DNA of 64,000 nucleotides from Arcobacter lacus. GTDB taxonomy: Bacteria > Campylobacterota > Campylobacteria > Campylobacterales > Arcobacteraceae. Location: the NCBI RefSeq assembly GCF_003063295.1, contig NZ_MUXF01000001.1, positions 248,001-312,000 on the forward strand. Reading direction: 5' to 3'. The notes below the pieces were generated by a model. It worked only from the letters and a program-made list of their open reading frames with translations. It made no database searches and was not told the origin of the DNA. Position numbers and translations under genes: made by a program. Below, in pieces: positions 44,308 through 52,282 of this stretch. Position 1 is the first letter of the stretch. The number at the start of each line of letters is the position of its first letter.

Positions 44308-44683
44308 ATTTACCTCCTTCTAATTCATGAGTTATTAATTCAATATTATTTTTATCATCAACTAAAACAACTGTTGGTTTATAGTTTTCAAGTTCTGTTT
44401 CACTAAAAGTTGCATAAGCAATAACGATAATTTTATCGCCAATTTCTACTTTTCTAGCTGCTGCTCCATTTAAGCACATATCTTTAGAGCCTGCTTGCCC
44501 TTTTATAATATAAGTTTGAAATCTTTCACCATTATTAATATTTACAATATCAACTTTTTGACCAACTCTTAAATTAGCTGCTTTCATCAAATCTTCATCT
44601 ATTGTAATCGAACCAACATAATTCAGATTTGCGTCACTTACAGTTGCTCTATGAATTTTGCTGTATAACATTTCAAATGTCAT
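44300..44683 (-). CDS. panD: Aspartate 1-decarboxylase precursor
   Basis: PanD makes beta-alanine for pantothenate and coenzyme A. The 127-residue proenzyme cleaves itself between Gly24 and Ser25 ('[11 protein letters not shown]'), leaving a pyruvoyl group on Ser25. '[20 protein letters not shown]', '[14 protein letters not shown]' and '[19 protein letters not shown]' are all family motifs. Length is standard. It is the first gene of the panD-ybaB-ispA group and is divergent from the cyclophilin gene. Confidence 0.97.
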   Translation of the reverse strand: MTFEMLYSKIHRATVSDANLNYVGSITIDEDLMKAANLRVGQKVDIVNINNGERFQTYIIKGQAGSKDMCLNGAAARKVEIGDKIIVIAYATFSETELENYKPTVVLVDDKNNIELITHELEGGKYV

Positions 44684-44836
44684 TTATAAGCCTTTTATTT
44701 TTTTATATTTAATAGTTAATAATTTTGTGCATTTTAACACTTTTTTTTTAAAGTATTATAAAATATCTTTTTTATCTTTTTTTAAATCTAATACACTATA
44801 CTAATTTACTAAAAAATCTACAAAAAAGGCAATTTT

Positions 44837-45370
44837 ATGAAAAGAATTCTATTTATTCTTTGTTGTTTTACACTATTTTTAAATGCTGCTAATCCAATAG
44901 CTACATTTAAAACTTCAAAAGGTGATATTGAAGTTGAATTAAGACCAGACTTAGCTCCAAAGGCTGTTGAAAATTTTGTAACTCATGCAAAAAATGGATA
45001 TTACAATGGTCAAATTTTTCATAGAGTTATTAAAAACTTTATGATTCAAGGTGGTGATCCAACAGGAACTGGAGCTGGTGGAGAATCTATTTGGAAAGAA
45101 GATTTTGCAGATGAGTTTGCAAAAAATGCTGTTTTTGATAAACCTGGAATTTTAGCTATGGCAAATAAAGGTCCAAATACAAACAATAGTCAATTTTTCA
45201 TAACAACTGTTCCAACTTATTGGTTAAATGGTTATCACACTATTTTTGGATATGTTATAAATGGATTTGATGTAGTAAAAGCAATAGAAAACGTAAGAAC
45301 AAATGGAAAATATAATGGAGATAAACCTTTAGAAGATGTAAAAATTATCTCTATATCTATAAAAGAGTAA
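44837..45370 (+). CDS. Secreted cyclophilin-type peptidyl-prolyl isomerase
   Basis: The 177-residue protein has a signal peptide (cut near LNA-AN), so it acts in the periplasm. The cyclophilin domain has '[22 protein letters not shown]', '[20 protein letters not shown]' and '[21 protein letters not shown]', with active-site Arg, Phe and Gln residues present. It speeds cis-trans isomerisation of Pro bonds during folding of exported proteins. It is a single-gene unit with an AAAAAGG ribosome-binding site and a hairpin over its stop codon. Confidence 0.94.
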   Translation: MKRILFILCCFTLFLNAANPIATFKTSKGDIEVELRPDLAPKAVENFVTHAKNGYYNGQIFHRVIKNFMIQGGDPTGTGAGGESIWKEDFADEFAKNAVFDKPGILAMANKGPNTNNSQFFITTVPTYWLNGYHTIFGYVINGFDVVKAIENVRTNGKYNGDKPLEDVKIISISIKE

Positions 45371-45391
45371 ATCAAGAGATTCTTGATTTAC
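45367..45391. terminator. Hairpin between convergent cyclophilin and cheW genes
   Basis: GTAAATCAAGA (45367-45377) and TCTTGATTTAC (45381-45391) form a perfect 11-bp stem with a 3-nt loop that includes the cyclophilin stop codon. T runs on either side are weak (CTCTTTTA on the minus strand), so it is a likely but not strong bidirectional terminator. Confidence 0.6.
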
Positions 45392-45397
45392 TTAAAA

Positions 45398-45877
45398 TCA
45401 GTCTTGTAACTCTTCTTTATCAACAACTCTTTCGATATCCATGATTACAAGCATTTGGTTATTATCAAGTCTAACATAACCTTTTAAATATTTAGGAGGA
45501 ATCGCTGAACCCATCTCTGCAACTTGTGCTAACATACTAGTATCAAGTTTTTGAACATCATCAACTAAATCTACAACTATTCCTATCATTCTTTTATCTT
45601 CAGTAATAACTGTAATAATAGAAGTATTTTCATCATAAACAGCAGGTCCTGTGTTGAACTTTATTCTAATATCTAAAATAGGAACAACTTCTCCTCTTGA
45701 ATTAATCAAACCTTTTACCCATTTTGAAGTATTTGGTAAAGTTGTAATATTATCTGGATAAGTTAAAATTTCTTTAATCTTTGGCAACTCAATTGCGTAC
45801 TTCATTGCCCCTAACTCAAATGTCATAAACTCAGTAATCTTTGAAGAACTTACAGCTTTATCACGATTATTTTCCAT
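45398..45877 (-). CDS. cheW: Chemotaxis coupling protein CheW
   Basis: CheW links methyl-accepting chemoreceptors to the CheA kinase. The 159-residue protein has the CheW double SH3-like barrel sequence: 'FMTFELGAMKYAIELPKIKE', 'VKGLINSRGEVVPILDIRIK' with the conserved G-L-I-N-x-R-G, and 'IGIVVDLVDDVQKLD'. cheA is not in the window. It stands alone between the cyclophilin gene and xseA, and is followed by a convergent hairpin. The soluble CZB chemoreceptor in this window is one possible partner. Confidence 0.95.
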   Translation of the reverse strand: MENNRDKAVSSSKITEFMTFELGAMKYAIELPKIKEILTYPDNITTLPNTSKWVKGLINSRGEVVPILDIRIKFNTGPAVYDENTSIITVITEDKRMIGIVVDLVDDVQKLDTSMLAQVAEMGSAIPPKYLKGYVRLDNNQMLVIMDIERVVDKEELQD

Positions 45878-45950
45878 TAATATTCCCTCTCTATTAGATA
45901 TGTATAAATTAAACGAATTTTCATTATTTTATCTATACTAAACTTAAATT

Positions 45951-47138
45951 CTATTGTTTTAGTAATTTATTTAAAGTACAACTTGCAATATACTTTGGAG
46001 TTTGTAACTCTATTTCATCTCCAATTTTTAAATCTGCTAAATTTATAACTTTATTGCTTTTGCTAATTTGTACAAAACCATTTTTCTCTTTTTTATCTGG
46101 ATGATTTGATAAATAATTTGATTTTAGTAAATCTATTTGATTTTGATAACTTAAAAATTTTTGATTCAAATTTATTTTCAATGATGACTTTATAAAATTA
46201 ATTTGAGTTTGTATGAAATTGAATTTTGTTTCAATAGAGTTTTGTTCAAATAATTTTTTCATATTTTTTAACTCTTGTTCTTTATTGAATAAAATATTTT
46301 TAAATCTATTTGTAATTTCATTTTCTAAAGAATCAAGGTAAATTCTATGTTCATTTATATCTGGAAGTGCTATTTCAATTGCATTTGATGGAGTTGCAGC
46401 TCGAATATCAGCAACAAAATCTGAAATTAAATAATCAACTTCATGTCCAACTGCTGAAATAATTGGAGTTTTTGCTTCATAAATTGCATTTGCAACAATC
46501 TCTTCATTAAAAGCCCACAAGTCTTCTATACTTCCTCCACCTCGTCCAACAATCATAATATCACAGTTTAATTTATCAGCATATTTTATAGAATTTGCTA
46601 TGTCTAAACTTGCCCCCTCACCTTGAACTAAAGTTGGGATTAATATAAACTCTACTAAAGACCAACGATGAGTTGCTACTTTTTTCATATCTTCTATTGC
46701 AGCACCAGTTGGAGAAGTTACTATTGCTATTTTTTTAGGATATCTTGGTAAAGTTTTTTTTCTGCTTCTTTCAAAGTAACCTTTTGCTTCAAGTTTAATT
46801 TTTAATTGTTCAAAAGCTAAAGATAAACTTCCTATTCCAGAAGGTTCTATTTTATTACATAAAAGTTGATAATTTCCTCTTGGAGCATAAACTGTTAAAC
46901 TTCCTGTAATTACTATTTTTAAACCATTTTCAAGTTGAAATTTTAGATATTTTGTATTCCCTTTAAACATTACACAAGAAAGTGTAGAATTTTCATCTTT
47001 TATTGAAAAATATATATGTCCTGAGTTATGATAAGTAAGATTTGAAATCTCACCTTCTACATAAACTTGAATAAATGTAGTTTCAAGTAAAGATTTAATT
47101 TGAAGATTTAAAGTTGATACAGAAATTGGTGAGTTCAA
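45951..47138 (-). CDS. xseA: Exodeoxyribonuclease VII large subunit
   Basis: XseA with XseB degrades single-stranded DNA to small oligonucleotides. The 395-residue protein has the N-terminal OB fold ('VYVEGEISNLTYHNSGHIYFS'), the catalytic region ('TSPTGAAIEDM', 'IMIVGRGGGSIEDLWAFNEE', 'PIISAVGHEVDYLISDFVAD') and a C-terminal coiled coil. All family motifs are present; it is shorter than the E. coli protein, mainly in the coiled coil. xseB is not adjacent. It follows ubiE by 25 nt. Confidence 0.96.
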   Translation of the reverse strand: MNSPISVSTLNLQIKSLLETTFIQVYVEGEISNLTYHNSGHIYFSIKDENSTLSCVMFKGNTKYLKFQLENGLKIVITGSLTVYAPRGNYQLLCNKIEPSGIGSLSLAFEQLKIKLEAKGYFERSRKKTLPRYPKKIAIVTSPTGAAIEDMKKVATHRWSLVEFILIPTLVQGEGASLDIANSIKYADKLNCDIMIVGRGGGSIEDLWAFNEEIVANAIYEAKTPIISAVGHEVDYLISDFVADIRAATPSNAIEIALPDINEHRIYLDSLENEITNRFKNILFNKEQELKNMKKLFEQNSIETKFNFIQTQINFIKSSLKINLNQKFLSYQNQIDLLKSNYLSNHPDKKEKNGFVQISKSNKVINLADLKIGDEIELQTPKYIASCTLNKLLKQ

Positions 47139-47163
47139 AATTTACCTTTATTATTGCAAAAAA

Positions 47164-47874
47164 CTATATTTTTTTTGCAATAATTAAAGTTGAAATATTC
47201 ATAGAAAAAGCTTTCACATAAACTGGCTCTAAACCTGATTGTTTTAACTCTTTACATAAATTCTCAGTTGTTAAAAACTCATCAATTGAATCAGGTAAAT
47301 ATCTGTAAGCTTCTTTATTTTTAGAGATTAATCCACCTAAAACTGGAAGAACTTTGTTTAAATAAAAATCAGTTAAATGATCAAGTAAATTCTCTTTTTT
47401 ATTTTTAGTAAATTCATTTATTACAACTAAACCATCTTTTTTCAAAACTCTTGCAAACTCATCAAAAGCTTCTTGTCTTTGAACTACATTTCTAATACCA
47501 TAAGAAATAGAGATAATATCTGCACTTTTATCAATCAAAGGCATTTGTGTAGCATAAGCTTCTATAAATTCAACATCAGGAAGTTTTTTCTTACCAACTT
47601 CCATCATACCAACGCTTGGATCAACACCAATAATATTTTTTAAATTTATACCATTTTCTTTTGCGACTTGTTGCCAAAAAAGTATCATATCACCTGTTCC
47701 ACAAGCAACATCAACTATCTTTTCTATATCTTTTTTTGCATACAATTCAAAAGTTTTATTACAAGCTTTATTTCTCCAAGATTTATCAATTCCCATTGAT
47801 AAAACTCTATTTGCTATATCATAAGTTCCTGCTATATTATTAAACATCGATACAATTTTTTCTTGTTTTTCCAT
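47164..47874 (-). CDS. ubiE: Demethylmenaquinone/ubiquinone methyltransferase
   Basis: UbiE/MenG carries out the C-methylation of menaquinone (or ubiquinone) precursors. The 236-residue protein has 'MFNNIAGTYDIANRVLSMGID', the SAM motif 'VDVACGTGDMIL', 'ISYGIRNV' and 'GLVVINEFTK', all typical. Campylobacterota use menaquinones, so the menaquinone reaction is the likely one (gene also called menG). The ribosome-binding site is AAAGGA, lying inside the palindromic element shared with accD. Confidence 0.93.
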   Translation of the reverse strand: MEKQEKIVSMFNNIAGTYDIANRVLSMGIDKSWRNKACNKTFELYAKKDIEKIVDVACGTGDMILFWQQVAKENGINLKNIIGVDPSVGMMEVGKKKLPDVEFIEAYATQMPLIDKSADIISISYGIRNVVQRQEAFDEFARVLKKDGLVVINEFTKNKKENLLDHLTDFYLNKVLPVLGGLISKNKEAYRYLPDSIDEFLTTENLCKELKQSGLEPVYVKAFSMNISTLIIAKKI

Positions 47875-47880
47875 AATTTT

Positions 47881-47911
47881 CCTTTTAAATGATTCCCATT
47901 AAAAAGGAACC
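47881..47911 (-). repeat. Palindromic leader element before ubiE (copy 2)
   Basis: CCTTTTAAATG (47881-47891) and CATTAAAAAGG (47897-47907) form an 11-bp inverted repeat with one mismatch and a 5-nt loop, flanked by GGAACC (47906-47911). The sequence nearly matches the copy at 25231-25263, with two single-base gaps and a few substitutions. As before accD, the 3' arm on the RNA contains the ribosome-binding site of the next gene. Confidence 0.75.
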
Positions 47912-47959
47912 GTTTTATTTAATAACAACTTTTAGAACAAAGTCTAAATTTTAATTTTT

Positions 47960-48208
47960 TTATAAAAGATATTTTCCAATTAATAAACCAATAATCAAAC
48001 CAATATTTCCAGCAACTAAAATTGCCATAATTGATAACTTTTTATCAGCATAAGGAAGTCTATTTATAATATCTTCTTGGTGTTTTAAAGTCTCTTCAAA
48101 GTTTTGTGATGATTTTTCTAAATTTTCCATTGCTTTATTTATAGCAATTTCAGAAAATTCCATTCTTTCAACTAGCTCTTTGGCTTGTTTGAAACTCATA
48201 TCACTCAT
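47960..48208 (-). CDS. Small coiled-coil protein with C-terminal membrane anchor
   Basis: I do not recognise this 82-residue protein. Residues 1-55 are a charged helical, probably coiled-coil stretch ('FKQAKELVERMEFSEIAINK', 'NLEKSSQNFEETLKHQED'). Residues 59-82 form a single membrane helix rich in Gly and Ile (MAILVAGNIGLIIGLLIGKYLL), so it is tail-anchored with its N-terminus in the cytoplasm. Its start overlaps the ParA-like gene by 4 nt, which suggests that it is the membrane partner of that ATPase. Confidence 0.65.
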   Translation of the reverse strand: MSDMSFKQAKELVERMEFSEIAINKAMENLEKSSQNFEETLKHQEDIINRLPYADKKLSIMAILVAGNIGLIIGLLIGKYLL

Positions 48209-48999
48209 TTTTTAATTTCTATCCATTTATCTAAATCACAAAAAATTCTATTTAAAGTATTTAATACATAATCTTTTGCTTCTGTTTGTATTCTTCTAAA
48301 AAAGAGATATTTTCTTGCTGCTTCAATATCTCCTAATTCTTTTGCACTCATAGCTTTTGCTGCAAAATCAGTATTATTATAAGCCATTTCCCAAACAGTA
48401 CTTCCTAAATATCTACTCATTGTTATAATCTTGTCATTTTTAACTGGAAAATATTTTGGATCTTTTACAAAATCACAAATTACAGAATTTGAATCAAGAT
48501 ATTTATGTCCGAAAAAATTAATAAATTGCTCATTATAATAATCTTCATCCATAGAAATAGCTCTTGTTAATGCAAAGATTAGATTATCTTCTGGATTTTT
48601 TTCAATTTTTTTAATTTTTTTCATAGTTGCAATTGCATTTTTTCCATCAAGCTCACCATCACCTAAAGGAATAATCCATTTTACATTTCCAAATGAACCA
48701 ACTTTTTTTATCTCATCAAGAACTAAAGAAGATGTTTTATTTCCACCAACATCAACTATAACTTCATGTTTATCATCCATTAAGATTAGTTCATCTAAAT
48801 CTGTTATTTTGTTTGTTCCAAGCATTCTTTTATCTACAATTTCTGTTCTTGTAAAAGATCTTGAATCATTATTTTCATCATCAATTTCTATGTAAGTTAT
48901 CTTTTTACCATGCTTTTTATATAAATAAGGTGCGATTACTTGCATAGCAACTGTGGATTTTCCAACGCCACCTTTTGTTTGAGGAATTATTATCATCAA
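48205..48999 (-). CDS. ParA/MinD-like P-loop ATPase
   Basis: The 264-residue protein has the deviant Walker A 'KGGVGKST' (9-16) with the signature Lys, 'EIDDENNDSR' at the switch I region and 'EVIVDVGGNKT' as Walker B. This places it in the ParA/MinD superfamily. The second half diverges from chromosomal ParA and is not a plasmid-type ParA. There is no ParB gene or parS site nearby. It is coupled by a 4-nt overlap to a tail-anchored coiled-coil protein. ATPases of this class position cellular machines; the cargo here is unknown. Plasmid mobilisation proteins of the TraL type are a distant alternative. Confidence 0.75.
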   Translation of the reverse strand: MMIIIPQTKGGVGKSTVAMQVIAPYLYKKHGKKITYIEIDDENNDSRSFTRTEIVDKRMLGTNKITDLDELILMDDKHEVIVDVGGNKTSSLVLDEIKKVGSFGNVKWIIPLGDGELDGKNAIATMKKIKKIEKNPEDNLIFALTRAISMDEDYYNEQFINFFGHKYLDSNSVICDFVKDPKYFPVKNDKIITMSRYLGSTVWEMAYNNTDFAAKAMSAKELGDIEAARKYLFFRRIQTEAKDYVLNTLNRIFCDLDKWIEIKK

Positions 49000-49045
49000 T
49001 TAAACCTTTTTTAGCAATAATGTACTGATTTTATCGTAAATATTA

Positions 49046-49858
49046 TTAAATAATAATTGCTTGAGTGATTATCAAATCTGAACTATTACAATATTTTTTT
49101 ATCTTAAAACTATTTTTTGCAATACCATCTTCAATATCAACAACCATCATTTGTAAAATCGATTTACATGAGTTTGGAACTTCAAAATGTCCACTTATAC
49201 CTGTCGTTACTTTTTGTATAGGAATTTTTGCATCCATTCCAATAACATTATCATAACAACCTGTCAATCCAATATCTGTTAAATATGCTGTATTTTCAAA
49301 GATTTGTAAATCATCTGTTCCAACATGAGTATGAGTTCCACAAATAGCACTTACTTGATTTTTTAACATCATTAACATTATTCTTTTTTCACTTGTTGCT
49401 TCAGCATGAAAATCTATAAAAATATTTTTAATATTTTCTTCTTGAAGTTTTGAAATTAATTTTTTTGCCCAATTAAAAGGATTTTCAACAATTGGCATAC
49501 CATATTGTCCCATTAAATTTATAACTGCAAGTTTTTCATCTTTTATTTCACAAATTTTTACTCCACTTCCAACTAAACCTTCTGGATAATTATCTGGTCT
49601 TAAAACATTTGAAGTTTCAAGTAAAGCTAACATATCTTTTTTCTTATCAAAACTATGATTTCCACCAGTTATTAAATCTATTCCACTTTTAAAAAGCTCT
49701 TTAGCACTGTCAACAGTTAATCCAAAACCATGACTTGCATTTTCTCCATTTGCTATTATAAAATCTATATTAAACTCAGCTTTTATTTTTATCAAATTTT
49801 CTTTTATAATTTTTCTTCCAGGTCGTCCAACAATATCGCCTATAAATCCTATTCTCAT
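49046..49858 (-). CDS. YmdB-family phosphodiesterase
   Basis: The 270-residue metallophosphoesterase (TIGR00282 type) has 'MRIGFIGDIVGRPGRK', 'IANGENASHGFG', 'GGNHSFDKK', 'IDFHAEATSEK' and 'CGTHTHVGTDD', which together hold two metal ions, plus 'DIGLTGCYDNVIGMD'. The Bacillus YmdB hydrolyses cyclic nucleotides such as 2',3'-cAMP and influences biofilm and motility decisions. It starts immediately after the stop of the kinase gene at 49859. Its place beside a sensory cluster suggests co-expression, not necessarily shared function. Confidence 0.9.
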   Translation of the reverse strand: MRIGFIGDIVGRPGRKIIKENLIKIKAEFNIDFIIANGENASHGFGLTVDSAKELFKSGIDLITGGNHSFDKKKDMLALLETSNVLRPDNYPEGLVGSGVKICEIKDEKLAVINLMGQYGMPIVENPFNWAKKLISKLQEENIKNIFIDFHAEATSEKRIMLMMLKNQVSAICGTHTHVGTDDLQIFENTAYLTDIGLTGCYDNVIGMDAKIPIQKVTTGISGHFEVPNSCKSILQMMVVDIEDGIAKNSFKIKKYCNSSDLIITQAIII

Positions 49859-52282
49859 TTATCTACTTTCATCTATATATTTTTTTAATTTTATTTCAAA
49901 AACTGCACCTTCATCTTCATTATATGCTGTTATAGTTCCATTTTGTTCTTCTATAATTTTTTTAGCTATATTTAAACCAATTCCCATTCCACTGTGATCT
50001 TTTGATGATACAAATGGTTCAAAGATATCATTTATTATATCTTCTTTTATTCCTCCTGCATTATCTTTAAATTTTACAATTATTTCATTTTCTTCTTCAT
50101 ATAAGAAAATATTTAAATTTCTATTTTCATAATTTTCAATTTTTATTAACTCATCAAGAGCATTATTTATAACTATAACCCAAACTTGTTCTATTCTTTG
50201 TTTTTGCACTTTACTAAAAAATGAAAACTGATTTTTATCTATATTATTTATATCAAACTGCTCATTATTTAAGTAAATTCTACTTATTTGTTTTGAGCGA
50301 TTGTGTACCATTGTTAAAGAAGTTATTAAAGTGCTATAAATATTTGTTTTTTCTTTTACTTCTTTGCTACTTTGAGCCATTTCTCTCATTGATTCAACAA
50401 TATTTGCAATTCTATTTATTCCCTCTTTCATTTTTTCACTATCAAGTAACATTCTATCTTTTATATCTCCATCTGGTAAATCCAAAATATCATAAGACAT
50501 CATTTCAAGGTTACCTTTTATATAAGTAAGTGGAGTATTTATTTCATGTGTAATTCCAGCGGCTAATGATCCAATATAAGTCAATTTTGCATTTTTTAGT
50601 TGTTCTTGTTGATGGAACTTATCTTTTTGAATATTTTTTTCAACTTCTTGTTTAATTTTTTCTGCCAAATCTAAATTTAACTCTTGTAATTTTCTTTTAT
50701 CTTCCAAAGAATTTATCACAAAAACAACTCTTTGTTTATCACTTAAAAGACTTAAAGAAAGCTCTAAATGAATCGGTGTTTTATCTTTTTTAATAAATAT
50801 TTTTTCCAATTTTGAGATATTTCCTATGTCATCTATCTCTTTTAATATTTTGTCTAAAATAGTTTTTGAGTCATCTTCTACAACATCTATACAAGTCATT
50901 GTCAACAATTCATAACTTGTATAACCTAGAAGTTCACCCATTTTACTATTTAGTTTCACAAATTTTCCATCTAAATCAATCAAAGCAATTCCACTATGAA
51001 CATTTTCAAAAATAGCATCATATTCATCAATTTGATTATTTAAATTATTATATAAATTTTCTATTTTTTTCTTGTTTGTTCTATCTGTACAAATTATATT
51101 ATAAGAATCAATTTGATCATTTTCAAAAATTACTTCAATAAGTAAATCAACCCAAAAAAGTTCACCATCTTTTTTTGCACCTTTTATTTCATTTAAATGA
51201 AAAATTTTTTCATTTAATCGTTTTCTTACCATTCGTCCCAATTTTTTTATATCTTTATGAATTAATATTTTATAATCATGTCCTATCAATTCAGCTTCAG
51301 AAAAACCTAAAAAATAGCAAAAAGCTTTACTTACTTTTGTTATAAATCCATTTTTATCTATACGAATAAACATAATATGATTATCCATAATTTCTTGATT
51401 TTCATTTAGTTTTAAATATTTTTCTTTTATATTTAAATCTAATTTTTTATTGTCTTCTTCAATATTCCTATTTAATTTAGAAATTATTACTGAAAAAATC
51501 AAAGCTATAAAAAAAGCTATAAAAAATCCTGAAATTATAATAGATTTGTGATATTGTTCTATAAAATCTTTTTTTGATTCACTTTTTTTCTTTATTAAAA
51601 AAGTAAAATATTTTTTATTATCAATATAAACTTTTTTTGAAAAATAATCTTCTTCTTTAAATGAACTTGATTTGAAATCATTTAAAAATGTCCCTTTAGG
51701 ATCAAGTATTAAAGTTTTTTTAGAAAAATCACTAGATAAACTTTGTAGAATATTTTCCAAGTCAATTTTTAAAATATAAAAATCATCTTTATTTCTAATA
51801 ATAAAGTTGATAGTTTTTGAGATATCTTCATCGCAGTGAAATAAAACTTCTTTGTATTTTAAAACTCGCATCTCTTTAAAATAACTTTTAGAAAATAAAT
51901 TCTTTAATCGATAATCTTTATCTGATTTTGTATTTTTTTGATTAAATAATTTCAATATTTCTTTAGAGTCTAAAGCTACTACTTTAAAAGCTATTATATT
52001 TTCATCTTCAAAAACTACATTTTCAATAAAATTTTTAATTTCATTTTGATTTTTAAACTCTGGAATAATAGATTGAATAAGCAACAATTTTTCATTATAT
52101 TTTTTTAAATATGATAAAAACTTATCTTCTTGCTGATTTAAAATATTTTGACTAATTTGACTATCTTGTTTATTATCATAAATAGTATAAAAATTATTAA
52201 AAAGATAACTAATAAATCCTAATATAAGAGTAGCAAATAAAATAAATGCTAAAAATAATTTTATATAAAACGAAACTCTCAT
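49859..52282 (-). CDS. PAS-domain membrane sensor histidine kinase
   Basis: The 807-residue kinase has two membrane helices (about 5-30 and 245-268) flanking a 210-residue periplasmic domain. Two PAS domains (about 305-410 and 425-530) and a coiled coil lead to the H-box 'LAAGITHEINTPLTYIKGNL' and HATPase with 'VWVIVINNALDELI', 'KFKDNAGGIKED' and 'SGMGIGLNIAKK'. All kinase motifs are intact. It overlaps the upstream PAS-kinase-like gene by 4 nt and belongs to the chemoreceptor-receiver-kinase cluster, whose lone receiver (54319-54696) is a likely phosphate acceptor. Confidence 0.9.
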   Translation of the reverse strand: MRVSFYIKLFLAFILFATLILGFISYLFNNFYTIYDNKQDSQISQNILNQQEDKFLSYLKKYNEKLLLIQSIIPEFKNQNEIKNFIENVVFEDENIIAFKVVALDSKEILKLFNQKNTKSDKDYRLKNLFSKSYFKEMRVLKYKEVLFHCDEDISKTINFIIRNKDDFYILKIDLENILQSLSSDFSKKTLILDPKGTFLNDFKSSSFKEEDYFSKKVYIDNKKYFTFLIKKKSESKKDFIEQYHKSIIISGFFIAFFIALIFSVIISKLNRNIEEDNKKLDLNIKEKYLKLNENQEIMDNHIMFIRIDKNGFITKVSKAFCYFLGFSEAELIGHDYKILIHKDIKKLGRMVRKRLNEKIFHLNEIKGAKKDGELFWVDLLIEVIFENDQIDSYNIICTDRTNKKKIENLYNNLNNQIDEYDAIFENVHSGIALIDLDGKFVKLNSKMGELLGYTSYELLTMTCIDVVEDDSKTILDKILKEIDDIGNISKLEKIFIKKDKTPIHLELSLSLLSDKQRVVFVINSLEDKRKLQELNLDLAEKIKQEVEKNIQKDKFHQQEQLKNAKLTYIGSLAAGITHEINTPLTYIKGNLEMMSYDILDLPDGDIKDRMLLDSEKMKEGINRIANIVESMREMAQSSKEVKEKTNIYSTLITSLTMVHNRSKQISRIYLNNEQFDINNIDKNQFSFFSKVQKQRIEQVWVIVINNALDELIKIENYENRNLNIFLYEEENEIIVKFKDNAGGIKEDIINDIFEPFVSSKDHSGMGIGLNIAKKIIEEQNGTITAYNEDEGAVFEIKLKKYIDESR

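Noticed and set aside
48205-48999. Plasmid partition locus
   Set aside because: There is no ParB gene, no iteron or parS-like repeat, and the neighbours are chromosomal housekeeping genes.
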